DNA of 64,000 nt, from positions 806,001-870,000 of the forward strand of contig NZ_WWEO01000045.1 in the NCBI RefSeq assembly GCF_009928685.1, written 5' to 3'. A program made the translations under genes and the position numbers. Below, piece after piece: positions 16,748 through 25,019 of the stretch (positions are counted from its first letter, which is position 1; each line of letters opens with the position of its first letter). The notes under the pieces were generated by a model. It had not been told where the DNA came from. It did not search any database and saw only the letters and a program-made list of their open reading frames with translations. The stretch is from Mucilaginibacter agri (GTDB lineage: Bacteria > Bacteroidota > Bacteroidia > Sphingobacteriales > Sphingobacteriaceae).

Positions 16748-18244
16748 TTAGAGAGAAATCTGATCGCTATAGCTACTGCCAAATCTATCGATAGCAACAA
16801 CCTTAATTGTTTTGGCGCCTGCTGAAGGCGTAGCGAAAAACAGGTGGTCGGTAAGTGTGGGCTCAACAAACTTATGTTTCTTTGGCATTTGCGGCCCCTC
16901 ATACAGCTCCAGCGACCACGGATCGAAATCTACTTTTTGCTCCATGTCGCCTTTCAACACGCCGTCTTCAAACCATTGTACTTTCCATTTGCTATCCCAG
17001 TTCCAAACGTTGGCCACCACTGCATTGGGCGATGTTTTCAGTCTGCCTTTTTCGTAAATTTTAAGCTGATATTCTTTGGGTTTACGGGTTGCTTTGTAAT
17101 ACCATGTGATATCATCGCCTTTTACCTCGTACACTGCATAACCTTCTGGGGTTCCGTCGGTACAGATAGGGCCAGTCCACCACGCGCCGCAAACGGTGCC
17201 GTGCACGTGTTCCATCATATTGTCGCGCTCCCAATTCTCGTTCATGTGCGTATGGCCCGACATGATATGCACTTTGTAAGGCGCCAGTATCTTGTACAGT
17301 TGCTCGCGATTTGAAACCGTGCCTCCTATCTCCTCTTCTGCGAGTTTATTACGACGCTGACCACCTGTAAAAGTTGGAATGTGTAATGATACTACAACGG
17401 TACTTCCATGTTTTACCTGAGCCAGATCCTGCTCTAGCCATTGCAACTGGTTTTCGGTTAAATAGCCGATATATTTTTTTACTGTGCCTATGAAGAAAAC
17501 ATCGTCTAAGGCAACATAGTGAATATTACCACGGTTGTAAGAGTAATATGTAGGGCCGAAATTAGCTTTGAAAGTTTTGGCCGAATAATCATCTGTACGG
17601 GCATCCAGATCCATATCGTGGTTACCGATCAGATTAAAGAAAGGTATGCCGCTTATATCAACAGCATTTTTGAAATCGGAGATCAGTTCGAAATGATCCC
17701 AAACTAAATCGCCACATCCAATGGCATGGAATAGAGTTCCTGCAGGATGTGCTTTTACGAGATCGCACAAATCTGGGGCAGCCTGGGTTACCAGAATTTC
17801 GGCATCCTTTTTGGAAATGATCTGCGGATCGGCCCATACTACAAACTTATGGCTGCGATCGTCGGTCTCCAGTTTCTCTAATCTGAAGTCTGCATTGAAA
17901 GATGCGCCATTATGATCAACTTTTTTATAAAATTGGGTTATCCCTTTTTCATGAGGAAACGCATAGCCAGCCGGCACACTGATGTATACAAACTCAGCCG
18001 TTTTGTTGCTCAGCAAGCTATAATTACCGTTTTTGTCAGTAAGGGTAACGTTTACGCCATCGGTAACGGCCACGTTGCTAATACCAGTACCACTATGGTG
18101 AACCCTGCCTTTAAGGGTAATATTGGTAAGATCCTGCTTTTCGGTATTAATTATTGGCGCTGCATGTAGTAGTTCTGCAGGTGCGGCTATGACGGCAGCG
18201 CTGGTTAGGCCCAGGCTTTTTATGAAATTACGTCTGTTTGTCAT
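16748..18244 (-). CDS. Secreted calcineurin-like metallophosphoesterase
   Basis: 498 residues. The N-terminus MTNRRNFIKSLGLTSAAVIA has a Tat-like RR motif. Residues 40-125 form a beta-sandwich (MetallophosN type), about 130-360 the catalytic domain, and the remainder a MetallophosC-type module. Metal-ligand motifs are present: ADPQ (Asp139), GCGDLVWDH (Asp179), IGNHDMD (Asn208, His209), SLHIP and GHTHMNEN. It should hydrolyse phosphate mono- or diesters in the periplasm or at the surface. It lies between the ECF sigma gene and fecR, has the same promoter box as fecR and ends in its own terminator, so it appears to belong to the same signalling unit. It may process the substrate imported by SusCD. 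Confidence 0.85.
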   Translation of the reverse strand: MTNRRNFIKSLGLTSAAVIAAPAELLHAAPIINTEKQDLTNITLKGRVHHSGTGISNVAVTDGVNVTLTDKNGNYSLLSNKTAEFVYISVPAGYAFPHEKGITQFYKKVDHNGASFNADFRLEKLETDDRSHKFVVWADPQIISKKDAEILVTQAAPDLCDLVKAHPAGTLFHAIGCGDLVWDHFELISDFKNAVDISGIPFFNLIGNHDMDLDARTDDYSAKTFKANFGPTYYSYNRGNIHYVALDDVFFIGTVKKYIGYLTENQLQWLEQDLAQVKHGSTVVVSLHIPTFTGGQRRNKLAEEEIGGTVSNREQLYKILAPYKVHIMSGHTHMNENWERDNMMEHVHGTVCGAWWTGPICTDGTPEGYAVYEVKGDDITWYYKATRKPKEYQLKIYEKGRLKTSPNAVVANVWNWDSKWKVQWFEDGVLKGDMEQKVDFDPWSLELYEGPQMPKKHKFVEPTLTDHLFFATPSAGAKTIKVVAIDRFGSSYSDQISL

Positions 18245-18270
18245 CTGTTTGGTGAATGATATGTTTCTCT

Positions 18271-18306
18271 GAAGAGCCAGAAAAGCACATTTTCACCAAA
18301 AGAAAT
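18271..18306 (-). promoter_or_regulatory. Putative ECF-sigma promoter of the phosphoesterase gene
   Basis: On the minus strand ATTTCTTTTGGTG (18306-18294), then 16 nt, then GCTCTTC (18277-18271), 26 nt before the ATG at 18244. The 13-nt block is identical to the one upstream of fecR. It sits 3 nt after the end of the ECF sigma gene. Confidence 0.55.
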
Positions 18307-18308
18307 TA

Positions 18309-18887
18309 TTACGATAATGTAAAGATAATGTTAACCAACATCAACCCACCCGCGATAGTTGCCTTATCGAAATTAGCACTATGCACCATATGACTTAAAT
18401 GTTCAATGGCTTCGCGCATGTTGTATTCGACCTTCTTTTCGGAAATATCCATAACATCGGCAATCTCGTGATTCTTGAGGCCAAGTAAGCGAAGCTCTAT
18501 CATTTCGCGTCGCGCAACCGGTAATTTATTGATTAGCTCCTGCACAATTTGGATAGATTGTTTAGCGACAAACCGCTCGAAAGGATTGTAGTTATCTGCC
18601 GGGATCTCGAACATGTCCTCAGACAACTGGGATGTTTGATTACTAGCGCTGATGGCTTTCAATGCCCCATTCCTGGCAGAGCGAAAGAGGTAAGGTTTTA
18701 ATTGCCGGATTTGCAGCTTATCGCGTTGGTGCCAAAGATTTAAGAAAAGGTCGGAAAGCACATCTTTTGCCACATCGCTGTCTTTAACAATCGATTTTAC
18801 GTAGTTAAAGAGCGGTGTATAGTTTTCTTTAAAGACACCTTCAAACTTATCCAATGTTACCACCAAGGGGCTCTTTGCCGAATCCAT
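18309..18887 (-). CDS. ECF RNA polymerase sigma factor (FecI-like)
   Basis: 192 residues. Region 2 (ENYTPLFNYVKSIVKDSD, VLSDLFLNLWHQRDKL) and region 4 (LINKLPVARREMIELRLLG, LKNHEIADVMDISEKKVEYN) are both intact, the usual domain order for Bacteroidota ECF sigma factors controlled by FecR. It should direct transcription of the fecR-susCD unit when the SusC STN domain signals. The protein ends in a short hydrophobic stretch (AGGLMLVNIIFTLS), which may attach it to the membrane or the anti-sigma factor. No copy of the promoter box was found upstream of this gene itself. Confidence 0.9.
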   Translation of the reverse strand: MDSAKSPLVVTLDKFEGVFKENYTPLFNYVKSIVKDSDVAKDVLSDLFLNLWHQRDKLQIRQLKPYLFRSARNGALKAISASNQTSQLSEDMFEIPADNYNPFERFVAKQSIQIVQELINKLPVARREMIELRLLGLKNHEIADVMDISEKKVEYNMREAIEHLSHMVHSANFDKATIAGGLMLVNIIFTLS

Positions 18888-18988
18888 ATCGTCGGCAAAG
18901 AAAGCCCTGCTATATTTAGGAAATAAAAAGCCTGCATTAACTTTATATTAACCCGGTGCAACAAATTCGATAGCTTCTGTAATTGCGT

Positions 18989-19939
18989 TTATGGAGTTTT
19001 CACCTCATCTACTTTTACAACCTCATAAACATCCTTACCATCCTGCTGAATAGGCTGATAATAGGTTTCACCTACTTTAACATAAGTAACGTCCCCTACT
19101 TTGGTTTCCTTACCACCTTCGGGCAGGCTGGTTACTATAGAACCTGCAGTTGGCGGTACAACTGTGTAGCCACCATCGCTTTTCTCATAATATGTGCCGC
19201 CATAATAATAGTTGTTGGTGGTGGTGGTGCCAGCGCCTTGGACAACTACCGTTTGGGCACCACTTGGTATAGTGGTAACGGTAGCACCAACCGGTGCTTG
19301 TACAACAGTGTAACCACCATTACTTTGCTGGTAATAAACCCCCTGATCGTAATGATATTGCTGGTTAGCAACGGTTACAACAATTGCTGTAGTTGCCAGT
19401 GCCGCAACAAAGAAGCCCCAAGGATGCCAGGCCGGTCCCCAATAAAAAGGATGATAAGGGTGATAAAAATAAGGATGGTAGCTATAAAAGCTGCGACCGC
19501 CATAAACATAAGGCGGCCTTGTATAAGGGCGGTAATTATTTTGCCTTACATAAGTATTACGGTTATTAACGTTAATATTTACGTTAGTATTTCCGCTATT
19601 GATGTTAGTACGGTTACCATTATTACGGTTGCCATTGTTACGGTTACCATTATTATTCACCGTGTTATTTGGCCTGTTAATACCGCCATTATTATTCGGC
19701 CGGTTGTTAATGTTGGGTCTGTTACCGACATTGTTATTTGGCCTGTTTATGCCGCCGGTATTGGCTGGTCTGCTTGCAGGCCTGTTCATACCACCTGCGT
19801 GACCAGCAGGCCTTGATGCTCTGCCACCGCCGCCCCTCCGTTGGGCAAACGTATTTGATAAGTCGCAAATGGATATGATAAGTATGAGGGCAATTGTAGT
19901 TTTGCCAATTGATGAAACCTTATTGAGTAACCTTTTCAT
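18989..19939 (-). CDS. DUF6515 family envelope protein, Asn-rich form
   Basis: 316 residues: signal peptide (1-32), an Asn/Arg/Pro/Gly low-complexity arm (about 35-130, repeated NRPNNN and GNRNN units), an aromatic Tyr/Pro/His stretch (about 130-170), a hydrophobic segment (GFFVAALATTAIVVTV), and a C-terminal half with three YY-centred units (GVYYQQSNGGYTVVQAPVGA; GTYYEKSDGGYTVVPPTAGS; ETYYQPIQQDGKDVYEVVKV). This matches DUF6515. It is one of three paralogues in the window and is preceded by a regulon-type promoter, motif a. Function is unknown; the architecture suggests a membrane-attached or surface-coating protein. Reading starts about 33 nt past the predicted transcription start. Confidence 0.75.
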   Translation of the reverse strand: MKRLLNKVSSIGKTTIALILIISICDLSNTFAQRRGGGGRASRPAGHAGGMNRPASRPANTGGINRPNNNVGNRPNINNRPNNNGGINRPNNTVNNNGNRNNGNRNNGNRTNINSGNTNVNINVNNRNTYVRQNNYRPYTRPPYVYGGRSFYSYHPYFYHPYHPFYWGPAWHPWGFFVAALATTAIVVTVANQQYHYDQGVYYQQSNGGYTVVQAPVGATVTTIPSGAQTVVVQGAGTTTTNNYYYGGTYYEKSDGGYTVVPPTAGSIVTSLPEGGKETKVGDVTYVKVGETYYQPIQQDGKDVYEVVKVDEVKTP

Positions 19940-19977
19940 ATTTTATTATTGGTTAAATGCTGCTGATAAATATTTAT

Positions 19978-20049
19978 TAAAATTAAAAACTGTTTTGGGG
20001 ATATGCATTTTTACCGCACCTACTTTGGTTGCATATTTAAAAATGAAAC
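19978..20049 (-). promoter_or_regulatory. Dyad-type promoter a, upstream of DUF6515
   Basis: On the minus strand GTTTCA-N10-TGCAAC (20049-20028), with a -7-like TAATTTTA (19985-19978) ending exactly 50 nt after the dyad. The predicted transcription start near 19972 leaves a leader of about 33 nt to the ATG at 19939. This is one of seven such elements in the window. Confidence 0.65.
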
Positions 20050-20056
20050 TTAGCCG

Positions 20057-21511
20057 CTATATTCTAACCCCGATGGATAACCGGATAAACGGGTACTTTT
20101 TATTGATGTCGTCATAGTCGCGGTAATAACCGTGTAATATAAAGGCGCCACCCTCGGCACCCGCAGACACTCTATTAAAAATTCTATACCGCGCCTCCCC
20201 CGCAAAAGCATGCAGAAAATAACTGGAGTGGCTACCGTTAAGCGTTTCAAACCAGCCGCCCTGGTAGGCAAGCCTGCCCGTCCATCTGTTATTTATGGAT
20301 ACCCCACCGTTAGCTATAATACTAACACCCGACCCATAATCATAGTTGCGACCTTCGCCATAGTACAGATAAGCATCGGGCACGGCGGCGAGTATTACCA
20401 CGCCCGCGCCGGCGCGGGTGAAAAATTTCAATTTTTCATTGGTGTCATATTCTGAATATACGGTAAGGTTAACACTTTGCGCACCGTATTCAAATGCCTG
20501 GTTATGATAAAAATCATAATTCATGGTCAGAGATAGCAAATGCTCAACCTTCATATTCGATTTAATTTCCCAGGATGATAATAAGCCATTTACTCTAACG
20601 GTATTCAATCTTGCCGTATCGTCTTTTCCAAGTTCTACGGTAACATCGAAATTATTAAAAGGAGTTTTAGATTCGCGGTATGGATCGCCGTATAATACCC
20701 GCGCTCTGGCATACCATCCTATTCTTCCACGCTCAAAAAGGTCTTGATTTTTCTCGCTGATTTGCCTGGCTCCCAAGTCAATCTCTGCCACAAGGTTAGC
20801 CGTATCCAGATCGGTTTCCGGCGCGGTAGAAACTCTACCCCACTTGCCATCTATAATGCGGTTAAACCCATTCATGGGGTTTATTAAAAAGCCAAAGACT
20901 TCGCTCATTTGCCGTTTAAATCCGTGTTGCCTTTCATTAATAATTCGGTTAGCTACACGGTAACTCATTTCGCCTAGTGCTATACCGCCTAAGCTGGTAT
21001 TAATAAAATCGTTCGGGGCTGGGTTATGGGTCTCGCCAGCTACCTCCCACATAAAACTTCCTGCAAACGCTGCAGGTGCCGCCTGCCAGAAACTATAACC
21101 GTTGCTGCGAAAGGCGCTGTAATATAAGCTCCCTTGGTAAGGGTGGCCGATTTGGTTAGTGGTAAAATTGTTATCGTCCCACTCCCAACTGCTGGGCTTT
21201 AAATTATGCCCGATACTTTTAAAGGATATGTGTGCAAAATCGGCGTCGCGTATAAAGTAGTTGTATGACCACGGGATAATCTGCGCTAACATTAACTCAC
21301 CCGATGCACGCCAAAATCGCTTTTTAACAGGCGGAAGCGTAGTCATAGTGGTATCTTTTTTAACTTTTACTACGCTGGTGTCTTTTATCGATTTTACGGT
21401 ATCGTCGATAAAAATTGCGGCATTTGCGCCATGCTCCGTCAACATTATCAAAACCAGAAGCAAAAGCGGAAACGGTATACGTTTTAGATAGATCTTGGTT
21501 TTAGTTTTCAT
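20057..21511 (-). CDS. DUF3943 outer membrane protein
   Basis: 484 residues. A signal segment (PLLLLVLIMLTEHGANA) is followed by the DUF3943 block (about 65-200: LMLAQIIPWSYNYFIRDADF; NQIGHPYQGSLYYSAFRSNG; FMWEVAGETHNPAPNDFINT; SLGGIALGEMSYRVANRIIN). The C-terminal half alternates in a beta-barrel-like way and ends YPFIRLSIGVRI, a typical barrel end. Location is probably the outer membrane; function is unknown. It has its own dyad-type promoter (motif b) and is followed by the promoter of the DUF6515 gene. Confidence 0.75.
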   Translation of the reverse strand: MKTKTKIYLKRIPFPLLLLVLIMLTEHGANAAIFIDDTVKSIKDTSVVKVKKDTTMTTLPPVKKRFWRASGELMLAQIIPWSYNYFIRDADFAHISFKSIGHNLKPSSWEWDDNNFTTNQIGHPYQGSLYYSAFRSNGYSFWQAAPAAFAGSFMWEVAGETHNPAPNDFINTSLGGIALGEMSYRVANRIINERQHGFKRQMSEVFGFLINPMNGFNRIIDGKWGRVSTAPETDLDTANLVAEIDLGARQISEKNQDLFERGRIGWYARARVLYGDPYRESKTPFNNFDVTVELGKDDTARLNTVRVNGLLSSWEIKSNMKVEHLLSLTMNYDFYHNQAFEYGAQSVNLTVYSEYDTNEKLKFFTRAGAGVVILAAVPDAYLYYGEGRNYDYGSGVSIIANGGVSINNRWTGRLAYQGGWFETLNGSHSSYFLHAFAGEARYRIFNRVSAGAEGGAFILHGYYRDYDDINKKYPFIRLSIGVRI

Positions 21512-21548
21512 CAGGGTAAAGTTTTGTTTCGAGATAAGTAGTTGAATA

Positions 21549-21620
21549 CAAAATAAAACCCTTGGCTATTTATATAAGCAGATTATTGCCCTATTTATGT
21601 TGCATTTTAAAATATGAAAC
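21549..21620 (-). promoter_or_regulatory. Dyad-type promoter b, upstream of DUF3943
   Basis: On the minus strand GTTTCA-N10-TGCAAC (21620-21599), and TTATTTTG (21556-21549) ending 50 nt past the dyad. The predicted start near 21543 gives a leader of about 32 nt to the ATG at 21511. Confidence 0.7.
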
Positions 21621-21628
21621 TTGACCGC

Positions 21629-22417
21629 TTAATTAGTATCCGAACTCTCGGGATCTCGTTTTTTGCCAAATAGCGCATGACCTAACCTTGGGAGCAGGTT
21701 ATTAAATATAATATTACACTGGAATGCATTATAGTTCTGGTCGGTGCCAGGTCGTGGCAAGTATTCGTTAGAATAAGCCACCTCAATTTGCAGGTTATTG
21801 GTGATTCCGTAGCCCACGCCAAGCGTTAGCCGATTACGATCGAAAAGGCTACTACCACTTACTTTACTGCTGGTTTTGAAAAAGAGTTCTTCGGACCCGA
21901 TACCATAAAAAACTTTCTCAGCTATTACTTTGCCATTAATCGGGTAAACAACCTTTACCTGTCCTCTTAAACGGTTTACGGCTTCAAAAACCGTATCCGC
22001 GTTCTGTATATGCCTGTCTTCTATGCGCCAGCGTGTGGTCAATATCATACGCTTGCGCGTAATGTAATAGGTTGCTTGCACGGCACTTCGCCATTCGGGG
22101 GCTTTTCGCTGATCTATTTCTGGCACGTACCTGTTGTAGTAAAAAGCGTAAAAGAAAGAAAGCTTCCACTTATCTGAAGGCATGTAGTGAACCCATTCGC
22201 GCAAATAAAGTTGCGCCAGGCTGCTGAACACACTTTCATGCCCGGGTTTGGTTGTCCAACTTTGTCCAACATTAGTTTCTAAAGCCCATTTCGTGCTGAG
22301 GTCGTGGTTAAAATCTATTTCGTTGTTAAATTGCTTATACCCTTGCACTTGCGCACAAACCCTTAAAACCGTTAACGGGGATAATACTACTAAAACAAGA
22401 AAGATCAGCTTCTTCAT
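21629..22417 (-). CDS. DUF2490 outer membrane protein
   Basis: 262 residues with a signal peptide (to about residue 22, CAQ). The mature protein matches DUF2490: FNNEIDFNHDLSTKWALETN, LREWVHYMPSDKWKLSFFYA, YYNRYVPEIDQRKAPEWRSA and RWRIEDRHI. Strand alternation suggests a small outer membrane beta-barrel. It is the last gene of the operon starting with the transporter at 24524, 40 nt after the DUF2541 gene. Role unknown. Confidence 0.75.
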   Translation of the reverse strand: MKKLIFLVLVVLSPLTVLRVCAQVQGYKQFNNEIDFNHDLSTKWALETNVGQSWTTKPGHESVFSSLAQLYLREWVHYMPSDKWKLSFFYAFYYNRYVPEIDQRKAPEWRSAVQATYYITRKRMILTTRWRIEDRHIQNADTVFEAVNRLRGQVKVVYPINGKVIAEKVFYGIGSEELFFKTSSKVSGSSLFDRNRLTLGVGYGITNNLQIEVAYSNEYLPRPGTDQNYNAFQCNIIFNNLLPRLGHALFGKKRDPESSDTN

Positions 22418-22457
22418 TTAAAACTACACTTCTTTAAAGCTACGGCTGAAATACACT

Positions 22458-22874
22458 TTATTTCATTGCAAAAACGGTAACATTGGCGCGGCCTCGGGCG
22501 ATGCCTCTTGTGTCGTACCAAAAATCTATTCTTCTTATTCTACGCTGGCCAACCCCTCTTAGGTCAATTACGCGGCTCTCGCCGCCCTGGGGTATGTCAC
22601 TAATAATTTCGATATTATCCGGGGCTCCATCCTGATAAGTGACTACCAATTTCACCAGTCGCAATGGCGCGTTGGTAACCTTTAGCTTTATTCGTCTAAA
22701 ATTATCGAACCCGGTTACCACAATCCCATCATGATCTGCCGTAAAGTTTGCCTGCGTGGTGCCTATTACTTGCCAGGAGCCGGCAGGCGCCGCTCTTCCG
22801 GCTCGTACTTGCTGCGCCATTGATGTATTTGAGAAGCAGAGTATTACCAGGAAATAATAAATTAATTTTTTCAT
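22458..22874 (-). CDS. DUF2541-like secreted protein
   Basis: 138 residues with a signal peptide (cut after SMAQ). The remaining 115 residues (GSWQVIGTTQANFTADHDGI; FDNFRRIKLKVTNAPL; RRIRRIDFWYDTR) resemble DUF2541, a small all-beta periplasmic family of unknown role. It lies 10 nt after the DUF502 gene within the transporter/DUF502/DUF2541/DUF2490 operon under promoter c. Confidence 0.65.
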   Translation of the reverse strand: MKKLIYYFLVILCFSNTSMAQQVRAGRAAPAGSWQVIGTTQANFTADHDGIVVTGFDNFRRIKLKVTNAPLRLVKLVVTYQDGAPDNIEIISDIPQGGESRVIDLRGVGQRRIRRIDFWYDTRGIARGRANVTVFAMK

Positions 22875-22884
22875 AACCGTTGTT

Positions 22885-23514
22885 TTAGTTTTCAGATTCC
22901 TTTTGTTCCATCTCAGTTTCAGAAAAATAGAGGCCCAGTTTTCCTGCTGCGCCGTTTCCGATAGTTTTTATTATTTCAAATGCCTGCTGCATGCTAAGCT
23001 CTGTTTCAATTAGTCTTTCCATATCAACTACCAGTAACTCTCCGTCGCGTGGTTTTGGTGTTGAGGGTATAAATATCATTATCATTCGCTCGGTAACGTT
23101 TTCAACCTTAAAAGCAATGGCATATTTGCGCACGTCATCGCGGTATAACACCACTTTATTAAACCGATGGTCGTTAATGCCCAAAATACCTTGTGCAGTA
23201 GATTTGGTATAATCATAACCGGGCAAATGTTGTAGTACATTTTTCTCAATGATATCGACCAGGCTTTTACCCCATTGCTTTTGACCTGCAAGACCCGCCA
23301 GAAAACATAACAGCAGAATAATCAATACTACCAACACATCATTTATCAAGGCGTGTATGTAGGCTGTCCCGGTAACTTTTAAATGCAACGCCACCTGGAT
23401 CTTTTTCACCACGTTGAAGATCTTTTCAAATATTATGAAAACTATGCCAATTGGAATCAAAAAGAAAATCCCGGTAATGATTGATGCCGTTACATATTTG
23501 TATACTCTTTTCAT
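22885..23514 (-). CDS. DUF502 inner membrane protein
   Basis: 209 residues with two membrane helices (about 10-32, IITGIFFLIPIGIVFIIFEK, and about 60-80, VLVVLIILLLCFLAGLAG) and a cytosolic C-terminal domain with PGYDYTKSTAQGILG and VFIPSTPKP-like strands, the DUF502 pattern. The family is widespread and uncharacterised. Its company of outer membrane and periplasmic proteins suggests an envelope role. It is the second gene of the operon under promoter c. Confidence 0.8.
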   Translation of the reverse strand: MKRVYKYVTASIITGIFFLIPIGIVFIIFEKIFNVVKKIQVALHLKVTGTAYIHALINDVLVVLIILLLCFLAGLAGQKQWGKSLVDIIEKNVLQHLPGYDYTKSTAQGILGINDHRFNKVVLYRDDVRKYAIAFKVENVTERMIMIFIPSTPKPRDGELLVVDMERLIETELSMQQAFEIIKTIGNGAAGKLGLYFSETEMEQKESEN

Positions 23515-23549
23515 CTCGGGATTAATAAATGATTAATGATATGTAAGAA

Positions 23550-24524
23550 TTATTTTTTTGTAGGAGCTGTGCTAAATATGTGTGCAATGGTTACGAAAAA
23601 TGTGTTGCCCTGAAAACGGTTAACAGCACCAAGTTCGTCGAGCCAGCGAAGGCCTAAAAGCATCCGTGATTTGGTTAGGAGCACATTCCCTTCTGCACCC
23701 AGTGCGTAAGTGTGATCTTTGCCTGGTAAAAATAATGTAGCTCCTGTGTTGGCAAGAGGCAACTGATCTTCAGACGTTTTAAATTGCATATAGTAGATCA
23801 TGCCTGCCTTGATAATAGATGATGGTATTTTAGTACCGTTGAAGGTATACCAGGTTTTGCCCAATCCACCCTCTAATGATAGAAGATCCCCAACTTTGAT
23901 GCCGTCGGGGCTGTTCTTTTTATCTCCGTGAAACTCGTAAGAAGCCAATGTTCCAAAACTAACACTCCCTTTAGGATCAAGCCGCAAGGTTGTGCCCGCT
24001 GAAAACTCATTACCCCACATGCCTAAGCCGCTATTATTGTCTCCGCCGAGTGAATATTTACCGGTGGGGATATATAGCCCATAATTAAAACTAAAATCGG
24101 CTGCTTTACCATGCCAGCCTAACTGAAATGGCTGGATATAGGTATCGCTAAATGCGAATGAACTTTTAGAATTGATGTTATTACCCTCTATTCTATTTGT
24201 AGCAAAAGGCAGTAATATAGAAGCCCCGTAATTTCCACCCAATATTTTTGCTTTGCTAACGTAGTTGGCACCGATGCCCGTAAGAAACATATTTAAACCC
24301 GGGCTGCCATTAATGTTATCGCCATTTTTATTTTTTAACGACCCGGCATCATAAAAGTAAAGTGGTACCAACAGCGAAAAGGTTTCGGCGGGTGCTTGTG
24401 TGCCGGCATCTAAACCCACTCCTCCAAATAGTCTATCGCCTTTTAATTGTGAAAATACTTTTTGTGAGCTAACGAGGCACAGCAGGCAGCAGGCTAATAT
24501 CGATAAGGTAATTTTGCTTTTCAT
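23550..24524 (-). CDS. Outer membrane transporter-like protein (phenol MetA family type)
   Basis: 324 residues from ATG at 24524. The frame is open to 24560, but promoter c places transcription start near 24544, and ATG 24524 gives a clean signal peptide (MKSKITLSILACCLLCLVSS...FSQ). The mature part is a beta-barrel with the Phenol_MetA_deg/SphA-like pattern (GANYVSKAKILGGNYGASIL, LPFATNRIEG, YGLYIPTGKYSLGGDNN, WGNEFSAGTTLRLDP, SYEFHGDKK). Such barrels are often labelled transporters; the substrate is unknown. First gene of the four-gene operon. Confidence 0.75.
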   Translation of the reverse strand: MKSKITLSILACCLLCLVSSQKVFSQLKGDRLFGGVGLDAGTQAPAETFSLLVPLYFYDAGSLKNKNGDNINGSPGLNMFLTGIGANYVSKAKILGGNYGASILLPFATNRIEGNNINSKSSFAFSDTYIQPFQLGWHGKAADFSFNYGLYIPTGKYSLGGDNNSGLGMWGNEFSAGTTLRLDPKGSVSFGTLASYEFHGDKKNSPDGIKVGDLLSLEGGLGKTWYTFNGTKIPSSIIKAGMIYYMQFKTSEDQLPLANTGATLFLPGKDHTYALGAEGNVLLTKSRMLLGLRWLDELGAVNRFQGNTFFVTIAHIFSTAPTKK

Positions 24525-24549
24525 AATTCTTAGTTGATGTTTTAATAAA

Positions 24550-24621
24550 CAAAGGAACATACTAAAGCTTCATTTAAGCCTGTTTTAGGCATAGGGTTGG
24601 TTGCATATTTAAAATTGAAAC
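24550..24621 (-). promoter_or_regulatory. Dyad-type promoter c, transporter operon
   Basis: On the minus strand GTTTCA-N10-TGCAAC (24621-24600), with TTCCTTTG (24557-24550) ending 50 nt past the dyad. The predicted start near 24544 lies about 20 nt before the ATG at 24524 and rules out the longer start at 24560. Confidence 0.7.
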
Positions 24622-24664
24622 AATACAAATGTCCTGTATTTCTAAAGACCTGAAAGAAAGGCTG

Positions 24665-24849
24665 CTATAATTCAACCATTACTTGGAATCCGTCTTTTTT
24701 TTTCTGTAGATAACCCGCATAACCGGTTTTTCCTCCCGGGTATTTTTTACGGGCAGCATCATATATAAGATAGCCAGAAACCGCTTAACTTTAATTACAT
24801 AATTGCTATAAAATCTCTTTTTAGCCATTTTGTCCAACGTCCAGTACAT
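24665..24849 (-). pseudogene. Short protein gene, apparently frameshifted, under promoter d
   Basis: From ATG at 24849 one frame gives a 56-codon ORF (to 24679) opening MYWTLDKMAKKRFYSNYVIK. A second frame, open from about 24787 to TAG at 24665, lacks a start but is more protein-like: GYLIYDAARKKYPGGKTGY then AGYLQKKKDGFQVMVEL. Together they read like one small basic protein interrupted by a shift between residues 22 and 30. A run of nine A (minus strand, near 24694-24702) is also a possible slippage site. A dyad-type promoter ends 31 nt before the ATG. No family was recognised. The other content of the 24525-25019 interval is promoters c and d. Confidence 0.4.
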
Positions 24850-24885
24850 TTAGGTAATCTTATTTCGGTCAGGTTGTTATCTATA

Positions 24886-24958
24886 CAAAACACGGGTAAA
24901 ATTTTGGTGTTTCAACATCCTATCGGCCTAAAAGCTGTTTCATATTAAAATGTAGAAC
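24886..24958 (-). promoter_or_regulatory. Dyad-type promoter d, upstream of a short gene
   Basis: The dyad is weaker (minus strand GTTCTA-N10-TGAAAC, 24958-24937), with GTGTTTTG (24893-24886) ending 51 nt beyond it. The predicted start near 24880 is about 31 nt before the ATG at 24849, the same geometry as promoters a, b and g. Confidence 0.5.
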
Positions 24959-25019
24959 CCTTTTTTAACATAACAGTTATAGCAATACAGACCGGATAAA
25001 TTATAAATGAGAATGGAAC

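Noticed and set aside
20028..20049. Reading the dyad as a sigma-54 promoter, CRP/FNR box or LytTR site
   Set aside because: It lacks the GG/GC pair of sigma-54 elements, does not match TGTGA-N6-TCACA or TTGAT-N4-ATCAA, and is an inverted rather than direct repeat as expected for LytTR.
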